Notes: generated by a model not told the origin, from the letters alone. 64,000 bases of DNA from Salipiger mucosus DSM 16094 (GCF_000442255.1 NZ_KE557278.1:206742-270741), one strand, 5' to 3'. Shown: positions 45,024 through 54,105, counted from the stretch's first letter. Numbers and translations: made by a program.

Positions 45024-46394
45024 TCAGTAGCTGTAGGCCGCGTAGATCTTCGACAGGTCGCCGTCCCAGTCGCCGTGGTAATGCGCGAGCAGCTCGTCTG
45101 CCGGGACCTTGCCCGACTCCACGCTTTCCTTCAGCGCGTTCAGGAAATGCGTCTCGTCCGGCAGCAGCCCGCCGGCGCCCTGCCGGGCGCGGGCGCGCAG
45201 GCCGGATTCGGCGATCGACACCGTCTCTCGCGCGAGGTCGTGCATCGAGATCCCGTTGACCTTCGCATCCAGGGCATGGTCCGCCGCGGCGAGGCGCAGC
45301 GCCTCGCGGGTCTCGGCGTCCCAGTCCTTGACGAGATCCCAGGCCGCGTCGAGCGCCCCCTGGTCGTAGGTCAGCCCCACCCAGAAGGCCGGCAGCGCGC
45401 AGAGCCGCCGCCAGGGCCCGCCGTCGGCGCCGCGCATCTCGATGAACTTCTTGAGCCGCGCCTCGGGGAAGATCGTCGTGAGGTGGTCGGCCCAGTCCGA
45501 CAGGGTCGGCTTCTCGCCGGGCAGGGCGGGCAGCTCGCCTTTCAGGAAGTCGCGGAACGACTGGCCGAGCGCGTCGACGTAGACCCCGTCGCGGTAGACG
45601 AAGTACATCGGTACATCCAGGGCGTACTGAACGTACGCCTCGAAGCCGAAGCCCTCGTCGAAGACGAAGGGCAGCATCCCGGTCCGGTCGGCGTCGAGGT
45701 GCCGCCAGACGTAGGACCGATAGCTCTTCATGCCGTTGGGCTTGCTCTCGAAGAAGGGCGAATTGGCAAAGAGCGCCGTCGCCACCGGCTGCAGCGCCAG
45801 CGCCACGCGCATCTTCTTGACCATGTCGGCTTCGGATCCGAAGTCGAGATTCACCTGCACCGTGCAGGTGCGCCGCATCATGGTGGTGCCCGTGGTGCCG
45901 ACCTTGCCCATGTAGGCATCCATCAGCTTGTAGCGGCCCTTGGGCATCAGCGGCATCTCGTCGTGCGACCACTCGGGCGCGGCGCCGAGGCCGATGAAGC
46001 CCACGCCGATGGCGTCGGCGATGTCCTTCACGTCGGCGAGGTGCTGGTTCACCTCGTCGCAGGTCTGGTGGATCGTCTCGAGCGGGGCGCCCGAGAGCTC
46101 CAGCGCACCGCCCGGTTCGAGCGAGACGTTGGCGCCGTCCTTGGTCAGCCCGATGAGCTTGCCGCCTTCCTCGACCGGGTCCCAGCCGTGGCGGTCGCGC
46201 AGGCCCTCGAGCACCGCCCGGATCGAGCGCGGGCCGTCGTAGGGCAGCGGCTCGTGGGTGTCCGTGAGGTAGCCGAACTTCTCGTGTTCGGTGCCGATGC
46301 GCCAGTCTTCCTTGGGCTTGCAGCCGGCCGCGAGATACTCGGCCAGCTGGTCCTGATGCTCGATCGGCCCGCCGCCGGACTGGGGAATGGACAT
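45024..46394 (-). CDS. gshA: glutamate-cysteine ligase (plant/alphaproteobacterial type)
   Basis: A 456-residue GCS2-type ligase that forms gamma-glutamylcysteine, the first step of glutathione synthesis. Family blocks are WRIGTEHEKFGYLTD near residue 32, VSLEPGGALELSGAPLETI, MRRTCTVQVNLDFGSEADMVKKMR and FDEGFGFEAYVQYALDVPMYF. The conserved cysteines that regulate plant enzymes are not evident at the same places. The start after CGGAG is preferred over a longer frame. It is on its own, followed by converging DUF805. Confidence 0.93.
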   Translation of the reverse strand: MSIPQSGGGPIEHQDQLAEYLAAGCKPKEDWRIGTEHEKFGYLTDTHEPLPYDGPRSIRAVLEGLRDRHGWDPVEEGGKLIGLTKDGANVSLEPGGALELSGAPLETIHQTCDEVNQHLADVKDIADAIGVGFIGLGAAPEWSHDEMPLMPKGRYKLMDAYMGKVGTTGTTMMRRTCTVQVNLDFGSEADMVKKMRVALALQPVATALFANSPFFESKPNGMKSYRSYVWRHLDADRTGMLPFVFDEGFGFEAYVQYALDVPMYFVYRDGVYVDALGQSFRDFLKGELPALPGEKPTLSDWADHLTTIFPEARLKKFIEMRGADGGPWRRLCALPAFWVGLTYDQGALDAAWDLVKDWDAETREALRLAAADHALDAKVNGISMHDLARETVSIAESGLRARARQGAGGLLPDETHFLNALKESVESGKVPADELLAHYHGDWDGDLSKIYAAYSY

Positions 46395-46465
46395 GGGTAA
46401 ACTCCGATCTGCTGGGGCGTTCCGAGAGCGTTGAGGGTCAGGTCTGCGGCGATTGCCGGTGCTTG

Positions 46466-46990
46466 TCAATGCAGACGGAGGTGTGCGGTTTTGCGCGCCT
46501 CGGCCTCCCAGACGACCACCGGCATGGTGGCCCCGCCGCGCATTTCGGCCAGCATCCGCTCGGTCCGGAGGCCGGGCAGGGTGGCGAAGGCGTCGAAGAG
46601 CGCGTCGGCGCCCTCGGCGTCGAGCGGGATCGCGAGGGGCGGTGCATCCTCGCGGTGCAGCAACCAGTGCGGCGGCCTGGCCGTCGGGTCGAGCACGAGC
46701 GCCTGCAGCTCGGCCACGTCGGCGGTGCCGCCGTCGAGCGGGCCGAAATAGGCGATGCGCCCCTCGGTGACCTGCACGATGCCCGCGCCGCCGCCGCCGC
46801 GCCGGAAACGGCCGCGCTGGATGCCGGCGACGACCAGGACGGCGCCGATCAAGGCCACCGCGTAGCCGATCCAGTGCAGCAGCCCGCCGCCGGTGAAAAA
46901 GCCCCAGTAGAGGCCGAGCACCAGCACGGCCCCGCCCGCCAGCGCCTCGTGCCAGCGCATGATCGCGGCGCGCGCGGCCGGGCGGATCAC
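46466..46990 (-). CDS. hypothetical membrane protein downstream of rsmE
   Basis: A 174-residue protein, not recognised. Two hydrophobic helices occupy about residues 15-50 (EALAGGAVLVLGLYWGFF and WIGYAVALIGAVLVVAG). A soluble domain follows with TEGRIAYFGPLDGGTADVAEL and ALFDAFATLPGLRTERMLAEMR. The GTG start overlaps the rsmE stop (GTGA); an ATG 10 codons later (46960) is the alternative. The overlap suggests translational coupling to rsmE and hence a common transcript. Confidence 0.7.
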   Translation of the reverse strand: MIRPAARAAIMRWHEALAGGAVLVLGLYWGFFTGGGLLHWIGYAVALIGAVLVVAGIQRGRFRRGGGGAGIVQVTEGRIAYFGPLDGGTADVAELQALVLDPTARPPHWLLHREDAPPLAIPLDAEGADALFDAFATLPGLRTERMLAEMRGGATMPVVVWEAEARKTAHLRLH

Positions 46991-47712
46991 GTCCAGTCTC
47001 CCAGGTGCGCCTGCCAGAGCGTCAGCGCCGCGACCGCCGCGGTGTCCGCGCGCAGGATGCGCGGTCCCAGCGCGATGCTGCGGGCCTGCTCCATGCGGTG
47101 CAGCCGCTCGCGCTCGGGCGGGGCGAAGCCGCCTTCGGGCCCGATGAGCACCGCCCAGGGGCCGGGCCCGCTCAGCGTGTCCGACAGCGCTGCCGGACCC
47201 GCCTGCGCCTCGTCGCAGAAGAGCAGCCGGCGCTCGTCGGGCCAGGCGTCGAGCGTCGCGTCGAGCTTGGCCAGTGCGGCGACCTCGGGCACGAAGCGGG
47301 CGCCGCATTGCTCGGCCGCCTCGACGGCATGGGCCTGCAGGCGGTCCTGCCGGATGCGCTCGGAATTGGTGAACCGCGTCTGCACCGGCAGGATGCGGCG
47401 CACGCCCAGCTCGACGGCCTTCTCGACGATGAAATCGGTGCGCGCCTTCTTCACCGGCGCGAAGAGCAGCCACAGATCCGGCGGCATGACCTGCGGCCCG
47501 ATCTCCTCGGCGCAGACCAGCGTGCCGGCCTTCTTGCCGGCCTCCTCGACCTCGGCCCGCCACTCTCCGTCGCGCCCGTTGAAGAGCGCGACCGGCGCGC
47601 CGGGACCCAGCCGCATCACGGAAAAGAGATAGTGTGCCTGCGCGCGCGACAGCGGCACCGGTTGTCCCTCGCCCAGCGGGTGATCTACAAACAGTCGAAC
47701 CTTGGCTTCCAT
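46987..47712 (-). CDS. rsmE: 16S rRNA (uracil-N3) methyltransferase
   Basis: A 241-residue SPOUT-class enzyme that methylates U1498 of 16S rRNA. An N-terminal PUA-like domain (VRLFVDHPLGEGQPVPL) precedes the trefoil-knot domain with FIVEKAVELGVRRILPVQTRF, AVLIGPEGGFAPPER and SIALGPRILRADTAA. Length is standard. It diverges from ubiA, the two start codons being only 12 bases apart. Confidence 0.93.
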   Translation of the reverse strand: MEAKVRLFVDHPLGEGQPVPLSRAQAHYLFSVMRLGPGAPVALFNGRDGEWRAEVEEAGKKAGTLVCAEEIGPQVMPPDLWLLFAPVKKARTDFIVEKAVELGVRRILPVQTRFTNSERIRQDRLQAHAVEAAEQCGARFVPEVAALAKLDATLDAWPDERRLLFCDEAQAGPAALSDTLSGPGPWAVLIGPEGGFAPPERERLHRMEQARSIALGPRILRADTAAVAALTLWQAHLGDWT

Positions 47713-47724
47713 GAGGCAGACCAT

Positions 47725-48693
47725 ATGACCCACGAGGACCGGGCGCCAGAGCCGCAGGGACGTGTTTCCGACGCGGTGACGGGCAACTGGGTGGACCGCT
47801 GGGCGCCCGAGGCGGCGCGTCCCTATTTCCGGCTGTCGCGACTCGACCGGCCGATCGGCACCTGGCTGCTGCTGCTGCCCTGCTGGTGGGGCCTGCTGCT
47901 GTCGATGGTGCATGACGGGCAGGCGCGGTGGTTCGATCTCTGGATCTTTGCCGGCTGCGGGCTGGGCGCGATCCTGATGCGCGGCGCGGGCTGCACCTGG
48001 AACGACATCACCGACCGCCACATCGACGGCTCGGTCGCACGGACGGCCTCGCGGCCGATCCCCTCGGGGGCGGTGAGCGCGAAGCAGGCGCTGGCCTGGG
48101 CGGTGGCGCAGTCGCTCGTGGCCTTCTGCATCCTGCTGACCTTCCCGCTCGCCGCCATCGGGCTGGGCATCCTGTCGCTCGCGCCGGTGGCGATCTACCC
48201 CTTCGCCAAGCGCTTTACCTGGTGGCCGCAGATCTTCCTCGGCATCGCCTTCAACTGGGGGGCGCTGCTGGCCTGGACCGCGCACAGCGGGCGGCTCGAG
48301 TGGCCGGCGCTGGCGCTCTACTTCGCTGGCATGGCCTGGACGCTCTTCTACGACACGATCTACGCCCACCAGGACAAGGAGGACGACGCCCTCATCGGGG
48401 TGAAGTCCACCGCGCGGCTCTTCGGTGACGCGGCCACGCCGAAATGGCTGTCGCGCTTCCTCGTGGCCTCGGTCGCGCTCATGGGGCTGGCCGTGGTTCT
48501 GGCCGCGCCGCGGGGCGAGATCCTCGCGCTGGTGATCCTGATCGGCGGACCCTGGGCCATGGGCTGGCACATGGTCTGGCAGATGCGGAAGCTCGACATG
48601 AACGAGGATTCGGTGCTGCTCACTCTGTTCCGGTCCAACCGGGACGCGGGCCTTTTGCCAGTGCTGTTTTTCGCTGCCGCCCTGCTCGCGTGA
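47725..48693 (+). CDS. ubiA: 4-hydroxybenzoate polyprenyltransferase
   Basis: A 322-residue membrane prenyltransferase of ubiquinone synthesis. Both aspartate-rich motifs are kept: NDITDRHIDG (93-102) and DTIYAHQDKEDD near residue 212. About eight or nine hydrophobic helices are seen. RLSRLDRPIGTWLLLLPCWW begins the domain, after a soluble N-terminus of about 35 residues. The start is 12 bases from that of rsmE, so its promoter must lie in or across the rsmE start. Confidence 0.93.
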   Translation: MTHEDRAPEPQGRVSDAVTGNWVDRWAPEAARPYFRLSRLDRPIGTWLLLLPCWWGLLLSMVHDGQARWFDLWIFAGCGLGAILMRGAGCTWNDITDRHIDGSVARTASRPIPSGAVSAKQALAWAVAQSLVAFCILLTFPLAAIGLGILSLAPVAIYPFAKRFTWWPQIFLGIAFNWGALLAWTAHSGRLEWPALALYFAGMAWTLFYDTIYAHQDKEDDALIGVKSTARLFGDAATPKWLSRFLVASVALMGLAVVLAAPRGEILALVILIGGPWAMGWHMVWQMRKLDMNEDSVLLTLFRSNRDAGLLPVLFFAAALLA

Positions 48694-48755
48694 TTGCGCC
48701 GCCCGTTTGGCGGGCGTATCAGAACTTGAAAAGCCAAAAAGGAAGCGACGCGCAT

Positions 48756-50681
48756 ATGCGGCTTTCCAGAATCGCCATTCCGCTTGCCACGTTGGCCGCC
48801 GCCGCCGCGGTCTGCCTGCTGGCCGCCGTCTTCTCGGTCCGGCTGATCGAGGACAGCTCCCGAGAGGGGGTCGAGACGGCTCTGGACATGGCGGAAAAGG
48901 ACTGGGCCGAGGTCGACGTGGACGGGCTTCAGGTCTTCCTGATCGGCACGGCGCCGGACGAGGCGTCCCGCTTCGAGGCGGTGACCGTGGCGGCCACGGT
49001 CGTCGATTCCGCCCGCGTCATCGACCAGATGCTCGTGGCCGAGCCCGAGGACATCCGCCCGCCGCGCTTCTCGGTCGAGATCCTGCGCAACGAAAGCGGA
49101 ATTTCGGTGATCGGGCTGGTGCCCTCCAGCACCGACCGGGCCGAGCTGATTGACGGTCTCGAGGCGCTGGCCGAGGAGGACGAGGAGGTCGCCGACCTGC
49201 TGGAAGTCGCCGATTTCCCCGCGCCCGAGGGCTGGGACGAGGCGCTGGGCTTCGCGTCGATGGCGCTGGAGGACCTGCCGCGCTCCAAGGTCTCGGTCGA
49301 GGCGGGCGCGGTGCGCATCAAGGCGGCCACGGACAGCGGCGAGGAACGCAGCGAACTCGAGGCGGCGCTGAAGCGCCGGGTGCCCGAAGAGCTGGAACTG
49401 ACGCTCGACGTCTCGGCGCCGCGGCCGGTGATCACGCCCTTCGCGCTGCGCTTCGTGATCGACGAGGAGGGTGCGCGGTTCGACGCCTGTTCCGCCGATA
49501 CCCAGGACACGCGGGAACGTATCCTCGAGGCCGCCCGCGCGGCGGGGCTTTCTGGCGAGGCCACCTGCCGGCTGGGCCTGGGCGTGCCCTCGCGCGAGTG
49601 GGCCGAGGCCGCAGAGATGGCCATCGCGGCGGTCGCCGAGATCGGCGCCGGGTCGGTGACCTTTTCCAACGCCGACGTGGCGATGCTCGTGCCCGAGGGC
49701 ACGTCGGAGGCGCTTTTCGACCGCGTGGTCGGCGAACTCGAGAACGGGCTGCCGCCGGTTTTCGCGCTCAAGGCGGTGCTGCCCGAGACCCCCGACGACG
49801 AGGATGCCGGTCCGCCCGAGTTCACCGCGACGCTCAGCCCCGAGGGATCGGTCCAGCTGCGCGGACGGGTGCGCTCGGACATGACGCGGCAGACCGCGGA
49901 CAGTTTTGCCAGGGCACGTTTCGGCTCCGAGGTGGTCTATACCGCAGCGCGGGTCGATGGCGACCTGCCGGCCTCCTGGCCGACGCGGGTGCTGGCCGGG
50001 CTCGAGGCCCTGGGCGAGCTCGAGAACGGCGTCGTGCGGGTCACGCCGGACCTGGTCCACGTCTCGGGCAACACCGGCAACCCCGAGGCAAATGCCGAGA
50101 TCGCCACCTTGCTAGCCGAGCAGCTGGGCGAGGAGGCCGAGCTCGAGATCGAGGTGACCTACCAGGAGAAGCTGGACCCCACGCTGGGGATCCCGACGCC
50201 CGAGGAATGCGTGGCGCAGATCCGCGAGATCATCGGCGACCGCAAGATCACCTTCGAGCCCGGCTCGGCCAACCTCGACCCCACGGCGAAGGACATCATG
50301 GACGAGGTGGCCGAGCTGCTGAAGGTCTGCGGCGACATCCCGCTCGAGATCCAGGGCCACACCGACAGCCAGGGCCGCGAGTCGATGAACAAGCGGCTCA
50401 GCCAGGAGCGCGCGCAGGCCGTGCTCGAGGCGCTGCGCAACCGCCGGGTGCTGACCGCGGCCTACCGCGTGACGGGCTACGGCGAGGAGCAGCCGATCGC
50501 CGACAACGACACCGAGGCGGGGCGCGAGGCCAACCGGCGTATCGAGTTCCGGCTTGTCGAGCCGGAGCCCGTGCCCGAGGAGCCGACGACCCTGGAAGAG
50601 ATGGAAGAGCCCGCCGCCGAGGGCGGCGAGGCGGCGGATGCGGCGGAGGAGCCGGCACCGCAGGAAGGTGACGAGGAATGA
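48756..50681 (+). CDS. OmpA-family protein with BON-like repeats
   Basis: A 641-residue envelope protein. An N-terminal hydrophobic stretch (IAIPLATLAAAAAVCLLAAVF) is a signal peptide or anchor. Residues about 40-480 are acidic and appear to contain several BON-like modules (for example LQVFLIGTAPDEASRFEAV and SVQLRGRVRSDMTRQTA). The peptidoglycan-binding OmpA domain follows: ITFEPGSANLDPTAK, PLEIQGHTDSQGRESMNKRLSQERAQAV, and ANRRIEFRLV. The C-terminal 50 residues are Glu/Pro/Ala-rich. No outer-membrane barrel is seen, so it probably spans the periplasm from the inner membrane to the wall. The next gene overlaps by 4 bases. Confidence 0.83.
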   Translation: MRLSRIAIPLATLAAAAAVCLLAAVFSVRLIEDSSREGVETALDMAEKDWAEVDVDGLQVFLIGTAPDEASRFEAVTVAATVVDSARVIDQMLVAEPEDIRPPRFSVEILRNESGISVIGLVPSSTDRAELIDGLEALAEEDEEVADLLEVADFPAPEGWDEALGFASMALEDLPRSKVSVEAGAVRIKAATDSGEERSELEAALKRRVPEELELTLDVSAPRPVITPFALRFVIDEEGARFDACSADTQDTRERILEAARAAGLSGEATCRLGLGVPSREWAEAAEMAIAAVAEIGAGSVTFSNADVAMLVPEGTSEALFDRVVGELENGLPPVFALKAVLPETPDDEDAGPPEFTATLSPEGSVQLRGRVRSDMTRQTADSFARARFGSEVVYTAARVDGDLPASWPTRVLAGLEALGELENGVVRVTPDLVHVSGNTGNPEANAEIATLLAEQLGEEAELEIEVTYQEKLDPTLGIPTPEECVAQIREIIGDRKITFEPGSANLDPTAKDIMDEVAELLKVCGDIPLEIQGHTDSQGRESMNKRLSQERAQAVLEALRNRRVLTAAYRVTGYGEEQPIADNDTEAGREANRRIEFRLVEPEPVPEEPTTLEEMEEPAAEGGEAADAAEEPAPQEGDEE

Positions 50682-51007
50682 ACAGGACGGAATTCGTGAT
50701 CGCAACGGCGATCATTCTCTTCGTGGCCTTCTGCCTGGGCTGGTTCGCCAACTGGCTCGTGCATCGCTTCAAGCGGGTGAGCCAGGCGGACATGGACCAG
50801 CTCGAGCGGATGAGCCAGGAGCTGCACGAGGCCGAGGAGACCCGCGACCAGGCGATCACCTACCTGCAGCAGCGCGAGGCGGAGCTGACCAACCAGCTGG
50901 CGCAGACCGAGGCGGAGCTTTCGGCGGCCATGGAGGGCCTGCGCGAGGCGCGCCACGAGGCCGAGGAGCTGCGCGCCTGGATCGACCGGCAGGGCGGCGC
51001 GGCCTGA
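50678..51007 (+). CDS. single-pass membrane protein with coiled coil
   Basis: A 109-residue protein with one transmembrane helix at residues 6-28 (FVIATAIILFVAFCLGWFANWLV) followed by a basic stretch and a long charged coiled coil (ELHEAEETRDQAITYLQQ, LREARHEAEELRAW). Its ATGA overlap with the OmpA-family gene suggests a stable complex or shared regulation. I do not recognise a named family. It resembles small inner-membrane scaffold proteins. Confidence 0.75.
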   Translation: MNRTEFVIATAIILFVAFCLGWFANWLVHRFKRVSQADMDQLERMSQELHEAEETRDQAITYLQQREAELTNQLAQTEAELSAAMEGLREARHEAEELRAWIDRQGGAA

Positions 51008-51069
51008 TCCTGCGGAGCCGCTGGCGCGGCCCGTGTTTCAGCCCGCCCGCGCCTTTGGCGCGGCCGGGC

Positions 51070-51132
51070 GGTGGGGGCTCCGCCCCGTCGCGGCAGGCCG
51101 CGACTCCCCGGCGTACTTGGACCAAGAAGAAG
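51070..51132 (+). repeat. dispersed two-hairpin intergenic repeat, copy D
   Basis: GGGGGCTCCGCCCC hairpin, the palindrome GTCGCGGCAGGCCGCGAC, then GTACTTGGACCAAGAAGAAG. It lies 3' of the coiled-coil gene and before the phosphatase gene on the same strand. Confidence 0.85.
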
Positions 51133-51198
51133 CTGCGGGGAGTGCTTTCCTTTTGCCCGTGTCCGGGCCTATGAGCGCGGCGAAAGGGGAAGGGTTCC

Positions 51199-51852
51199 AT
51201 GTCTCATGTCACGCTTGTGCGCCACGGCCAGGCCAATACCGCGGCCCGCGACGAGGCGTCCTACGACCGGCTGAGCGATCTCGGCCGCTGCCAGGCGCGC
51301 TGGCTGGGGGAGCATCTGCACGATACCGGGGAACGCTTCGCGCGGGCCTACAGCGGCACGCTGGAGCGGCACGTCGAGACGGCGCGCGAGTTGGCGCTGG
51401 ACTTCGAGGTGGTGCGTGACGCGCGGCTCAACGAGCTGGAATATTTCACCATGGCGCAGCTTTTCGCGGAGCAGCACGGGGTGACGATCCCGGGTGACCG
51501 CGAGGAATTCGTGCTGCACCTGCCGCGGCTCTTCACCGTCTGGCGCGAGGGTGGGCTCGAGGGGGCCCCGGAGAGTTTCCAGTCCTTCGAGGCGCGGGTC
51601 TCCGACGTCTTGCAGGAGATTGCCGCCGGGCAGGGGCGGGCCATCGTCGTGACTTCGGGCGGGCTCATCGGCATGGCGATGCGGGTGACCATGGGGCTGG
51701 GGATGCAGTCGCTGGCGCATGCCTGCCTCGCGATCGAGAATTCCTCGCTGCACCGGTTCCAACCGCTGGCGACCGGGCTGGCGCTGACGCTGTTCAACGC
51801 GGTGCCGCATCTCGAGGCGCCGGAGCGCGCCCATGCGCGCAGCCACCTGTGA
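51199..51852 (+). CDS. histidine phosphatase superfamily protein
   Basis: A 217-residue phosphoglycerate-mutase-like phosphatase. The catalytic histidine is His9 in VTLVRHGQANTA. The second motif ELEYFTMAQLF probably supplies the acid residue, and the distal His site appears degenerate: VVTSGGLIGMAMRV has no His where others read SHGG. The distal change could mean lower activity. GGGGAAGGG lies upstream of the ATG. Repeat copy D separates it from the preceding gene. Confidence 0.82.
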   Translation: MSHVTLVRHGQANTAARDEASYDRLSDLGRCQARWLGEHLHDTGERFARAYSGTLERHVETARELALDFEVVRDARLNELEYFTMAQLFAEQHGVTIPGDREEFVLHLPRLFTVWREGGLEGAPESFQSFEARVSDVLQEIAAGQGRAIVVTSGGLIGMAMRVTMGLGMQSLAHACLAIENSSLHRFQPLATGLALTLFNAVPHLEAPERAHARSHL

Positions 51853-51915
51853 GCCCGCTTTCGCCCGCTTCGGGAACGCGCTAGCGTGTGCGCCGGGAAC
51901 AGGGAGACCTTTGGC

Positions 51916-52977
51916 ATGACACATCTGTGGGTCCGCGCCGAGCCGCGCCCGAACGAGGAGCGCGTCGGCGTGACGCCCGAGGGCGTGGCCGCGCTGCTGG
52001 CCCGCGGCTTTCGCGTCACCGTCGAGGAGAGCCGCGCGCGCGTCATCGGCATCGAGGCGTACCGCGCCGCGGGCGCCGAGATTGCGCCCGAGGGCAGCTG
52101 GCCGGAGGCGCCGGATGACGCCATGGTCTTCGGCCTGAAGGAGCTGCCCGAGGACGGCACGCCGCTGCGGCACCGGCACATCATGTTCGGCCATGCCTAC
52201 AAGGGGCAGGCCGCCGGCCGCGTGCTGCTGGAACGCTTCGCTGCCGGGGGCGGCACGCTCTATGACCTGGAATACCTGGTCGAGCCGGACGGGCGGCGCG
52301 TCGCGGCCTTCGGCTACTGGGCGGGCTACGCGGGCGCCGCGGTGACGCTGCTGGCCAGGGCCGCGCAGCGGGCGGGGGGCAGCTGTCCGCCGGTCTCGAC
52401 CTGGCCCGATGCCGCGGCGATGGAGGGCGATGTCTCGGACGCGCTGGCGCGCGCCGGGGGGCATCCGCCGCGCGCGCTGGTGATCGGCGCGCTGGGGCGC
52501 GTGGGAACGGGGGCCACGGACCTCTGCCACAAGGCCGGGCTCGAGGTCACGCAGTGGGACCTGGCCGAGACCGCGCATGGCGGACCCTTCCCGGAGGTGC
52601 TGGAGCACGAGATTTTCCTCAACTGCATCCTGGCGCGGCCCGGAACACCGGTCTTCGTGCCGGCTGAGGCGGCGCGCGCCGCGCGCCGGCTGACCGCCAT
52701 CGGCGACATCGCCTGCGATCCGCAGAGCGACTTTTCGCCCGTGAAGGTCTACGACCACGAGACGACCTGGGCCGCGCCGGTGGTGCGCGTGCACGAGGAT
52801 CCGCCGCTCGACGTCATGGCCATCGACAACCTGCCCTCGCTGCTGCCGCTGGAGAGCAGCGAGGATTTCGCCGCGCAGCTTCTGCCGCACCTGAAGGCGC
52901 TTGATGCGCCTGAACAGGGCGTCTGGGGCCGGGCGCGGGCGACATTCCTGGAACACATGCCCAAGGAGGACGGATGA
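51916..52977 (+). CDS. saccharopine dehydrogenase, lysine-forming (LYS1-like)
   Basis: A 353-residue protein of the alanine dehydrogenase/saccharopine dehydrogenase fold. It has the N-terminal RAEPRPNEERVGVTPEGV block (substrate Arg/Lys), FGHAYKGQAAG near residue 90, and a C-terminal nucleotide domain with VIGALGRVGTGA near 195. This enzyme cleaves saccharopine to lysine plus 2-oxoglutarate, or runs in reverse. It overlaps the next gene, the second enzyme, by 4 bases, so the two make a lysine degradation pair. Confidence 0.85.
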   Translation: MTHLWVRAEPRPNEERVGVTPEGVAALLARGFRVTVEESRARVIGIEAYRAAGAEIAPEGSWPEAPDDAMVFGLKELPEDGTPLRHRHIMFGHAYKGQAAGRVLLERFAAGGGTLYDLEYLVEPDGRRVAAFGYWAGYAGAAVTLLARAAQRAGGSCPPVSTWPDAAAMEGDVSDALARAGGHPPRALVIGALGRVGTGATDLCHKAGLEVTQWDLAETAHGGPFPEVLEHEIFLNCILARPGTPVFVPAEAARAARRLTAIGDIACDPQSDFSPVKVYDHETTWAAPVVRVHEDPPLDVMAIDNLPSLLPLESSEDFAAQLLPHLKALDAPEQGVWGRARATFLEHMPKEDG

Positions 52978-54098
52978 TACATTGGTGCGGAACGGGGCTC
53001 TCGGCGATCCCGGGGCTGCGGCGGCTGATCGAGGCCGGGCACGAGGTGACGGTCTGGAACCGGACCGAGGCCAAGGCGCGCGAGGCGGTGGGCGACCTGA
53101 CAGACGCGATCCGCGTCTTCGAGCCCGAGGCACTGGCCGCCGAGCTGGGCGCGGGCGATGTCGTGGTCTCGATGCTGCCGGCGGACTGGCACGCACCGCT
53201 GGCCGAGATGGCCATCGGCAAGGGCGCGCATTTCGTCTCGTCGAGCTACATCGCGCCCGAGATGCGCGCGCTCGAGGACAAGGCGAAGGCCGCGGGCGTC
53301 GCGCTGGTCAACGAGGTCGGGCTCGACCCGGGCATCGACCACCTCATGGCGCATGACCTGGTGCGCGCCTACCGCGAGAGCCCGGAGTTCGACGAGGCCA
53401 ACGCCCTGAGCTTCACCTCCTACTGCGGCGGGGTGCCCAAGAACCCCAATGCCTTCCGCTACAAGTTCTCCTGGGCGCCGGTGGGCGTGCTGAAGGCGCT
53501 GCGCTCGCCCTCGCGGTCGATCCGGCATTTCGAGGAGCTGAACGTCTCGCGGCCCTGGGACGCGCTGGGGCGCTACGATGCGCCGCTCGACCCGCCGGAG
53601 ACCTTCGAGGTCTATCCGAACCGCGACTCGATCCCCTTCATCTCGGAATACGGGTTCGGCCCGGACTGGCAGGTGAAGGACTTCGTTCGCGGCACGCTGC
53701 GGCTGAACGGCTGGGCCGAGGCCTGGAAGGAGATCTTCGCCGAGGTCGAGACGGCCGACGATGCGCGGCTGGCCGCGATGGCGGACGAGTTGCTCGAGAA
53801 GAACGCCTACGAGGAGGGCGAGCCCGACCGCGTGGTGCTCTGCGTCTCGCTCAAGGCCGAGAAGGGCGGGGTTCCCGTCTGGCACAAGACCTGGGTGATG
53901 GACGCATGGGGCGACGCGCGCGGCAATGCCATGGGGCGGCTGGTGTCGATCCCGGTGTCGCTGGCGATCGAGGCGGTGCTGAACCGCGAGATCGCGTCGG
54001 GCGTCTCGGCGGCGCCTTCGGATCCCAAGCTGGTCGCGCGCTTCCTGGGCGAGGTCGACAAGCTCGCGCAGCGCCTGACCCGCGTCGACGAGATGTGA
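52974..54098 (+). CDS. saccharopine reductase-like dehydrogenase (LYS9 family)
   Basis: A 374-residue saccharopine dehydrogenase of the glutamate-forming type. It begins directly at the Rossmann loop IHWCGTGLSAIPGLRRLIEAG, and has VVVSMLPADWHAPLAEMAI, LVNEVGLDPGIDHLMAHDL and SYCGGVPKNPNAFRYKFSWAP, which build the substrate site. It would oxidise saccharopine to glutamate and aminoadipate semialdehyde. ATGA overlap with the LYS1-like gene means coupled synthesis. A hairpin follows 8 bases after the stop. Confidence 0.87.
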   Translation: MIHWCGTGLSAIPGLRRLIEAGHEVTVWNRTEAKAREAVGDLTDAIRVFEPEALAAELGAGDVVVSMLPADWHAPLAEMAIGKGAHFVSSSYIAPEMRALEDKAKAAGVALVNEVGLDPGIDHLMAHDLVRAYRESPEFDEANALSFTSYCGGVPKNPNAFRYKFSWAPVGVLKALRSPSRSIRHFEELNVSRPWDALGRYDAPLDPPETFEVYPNRDSIPFISEYGFGPDWQVKDFVRGTLRLNGWAEAWKEIFAEVETADDARLAAMADELLEKNAYEEGEPDRVVLCVSLKAEKGGVPVWHKTWVMDAWGDARGNAMGRLVSIPVSLAIEAVLNREIASGVSAAPSDPKLVARFLGEVDKLAQRLTRVDEM

Positions 54099-54105
54099 GG
54101 CTTTC

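Noticed and set aside
48700..48716. Hairpin CGCCCG-TTTGG-CGGGCG after ubiA
   Set aside because: Only six base pairs and no U-tract, so it is too weak to call a terminator.
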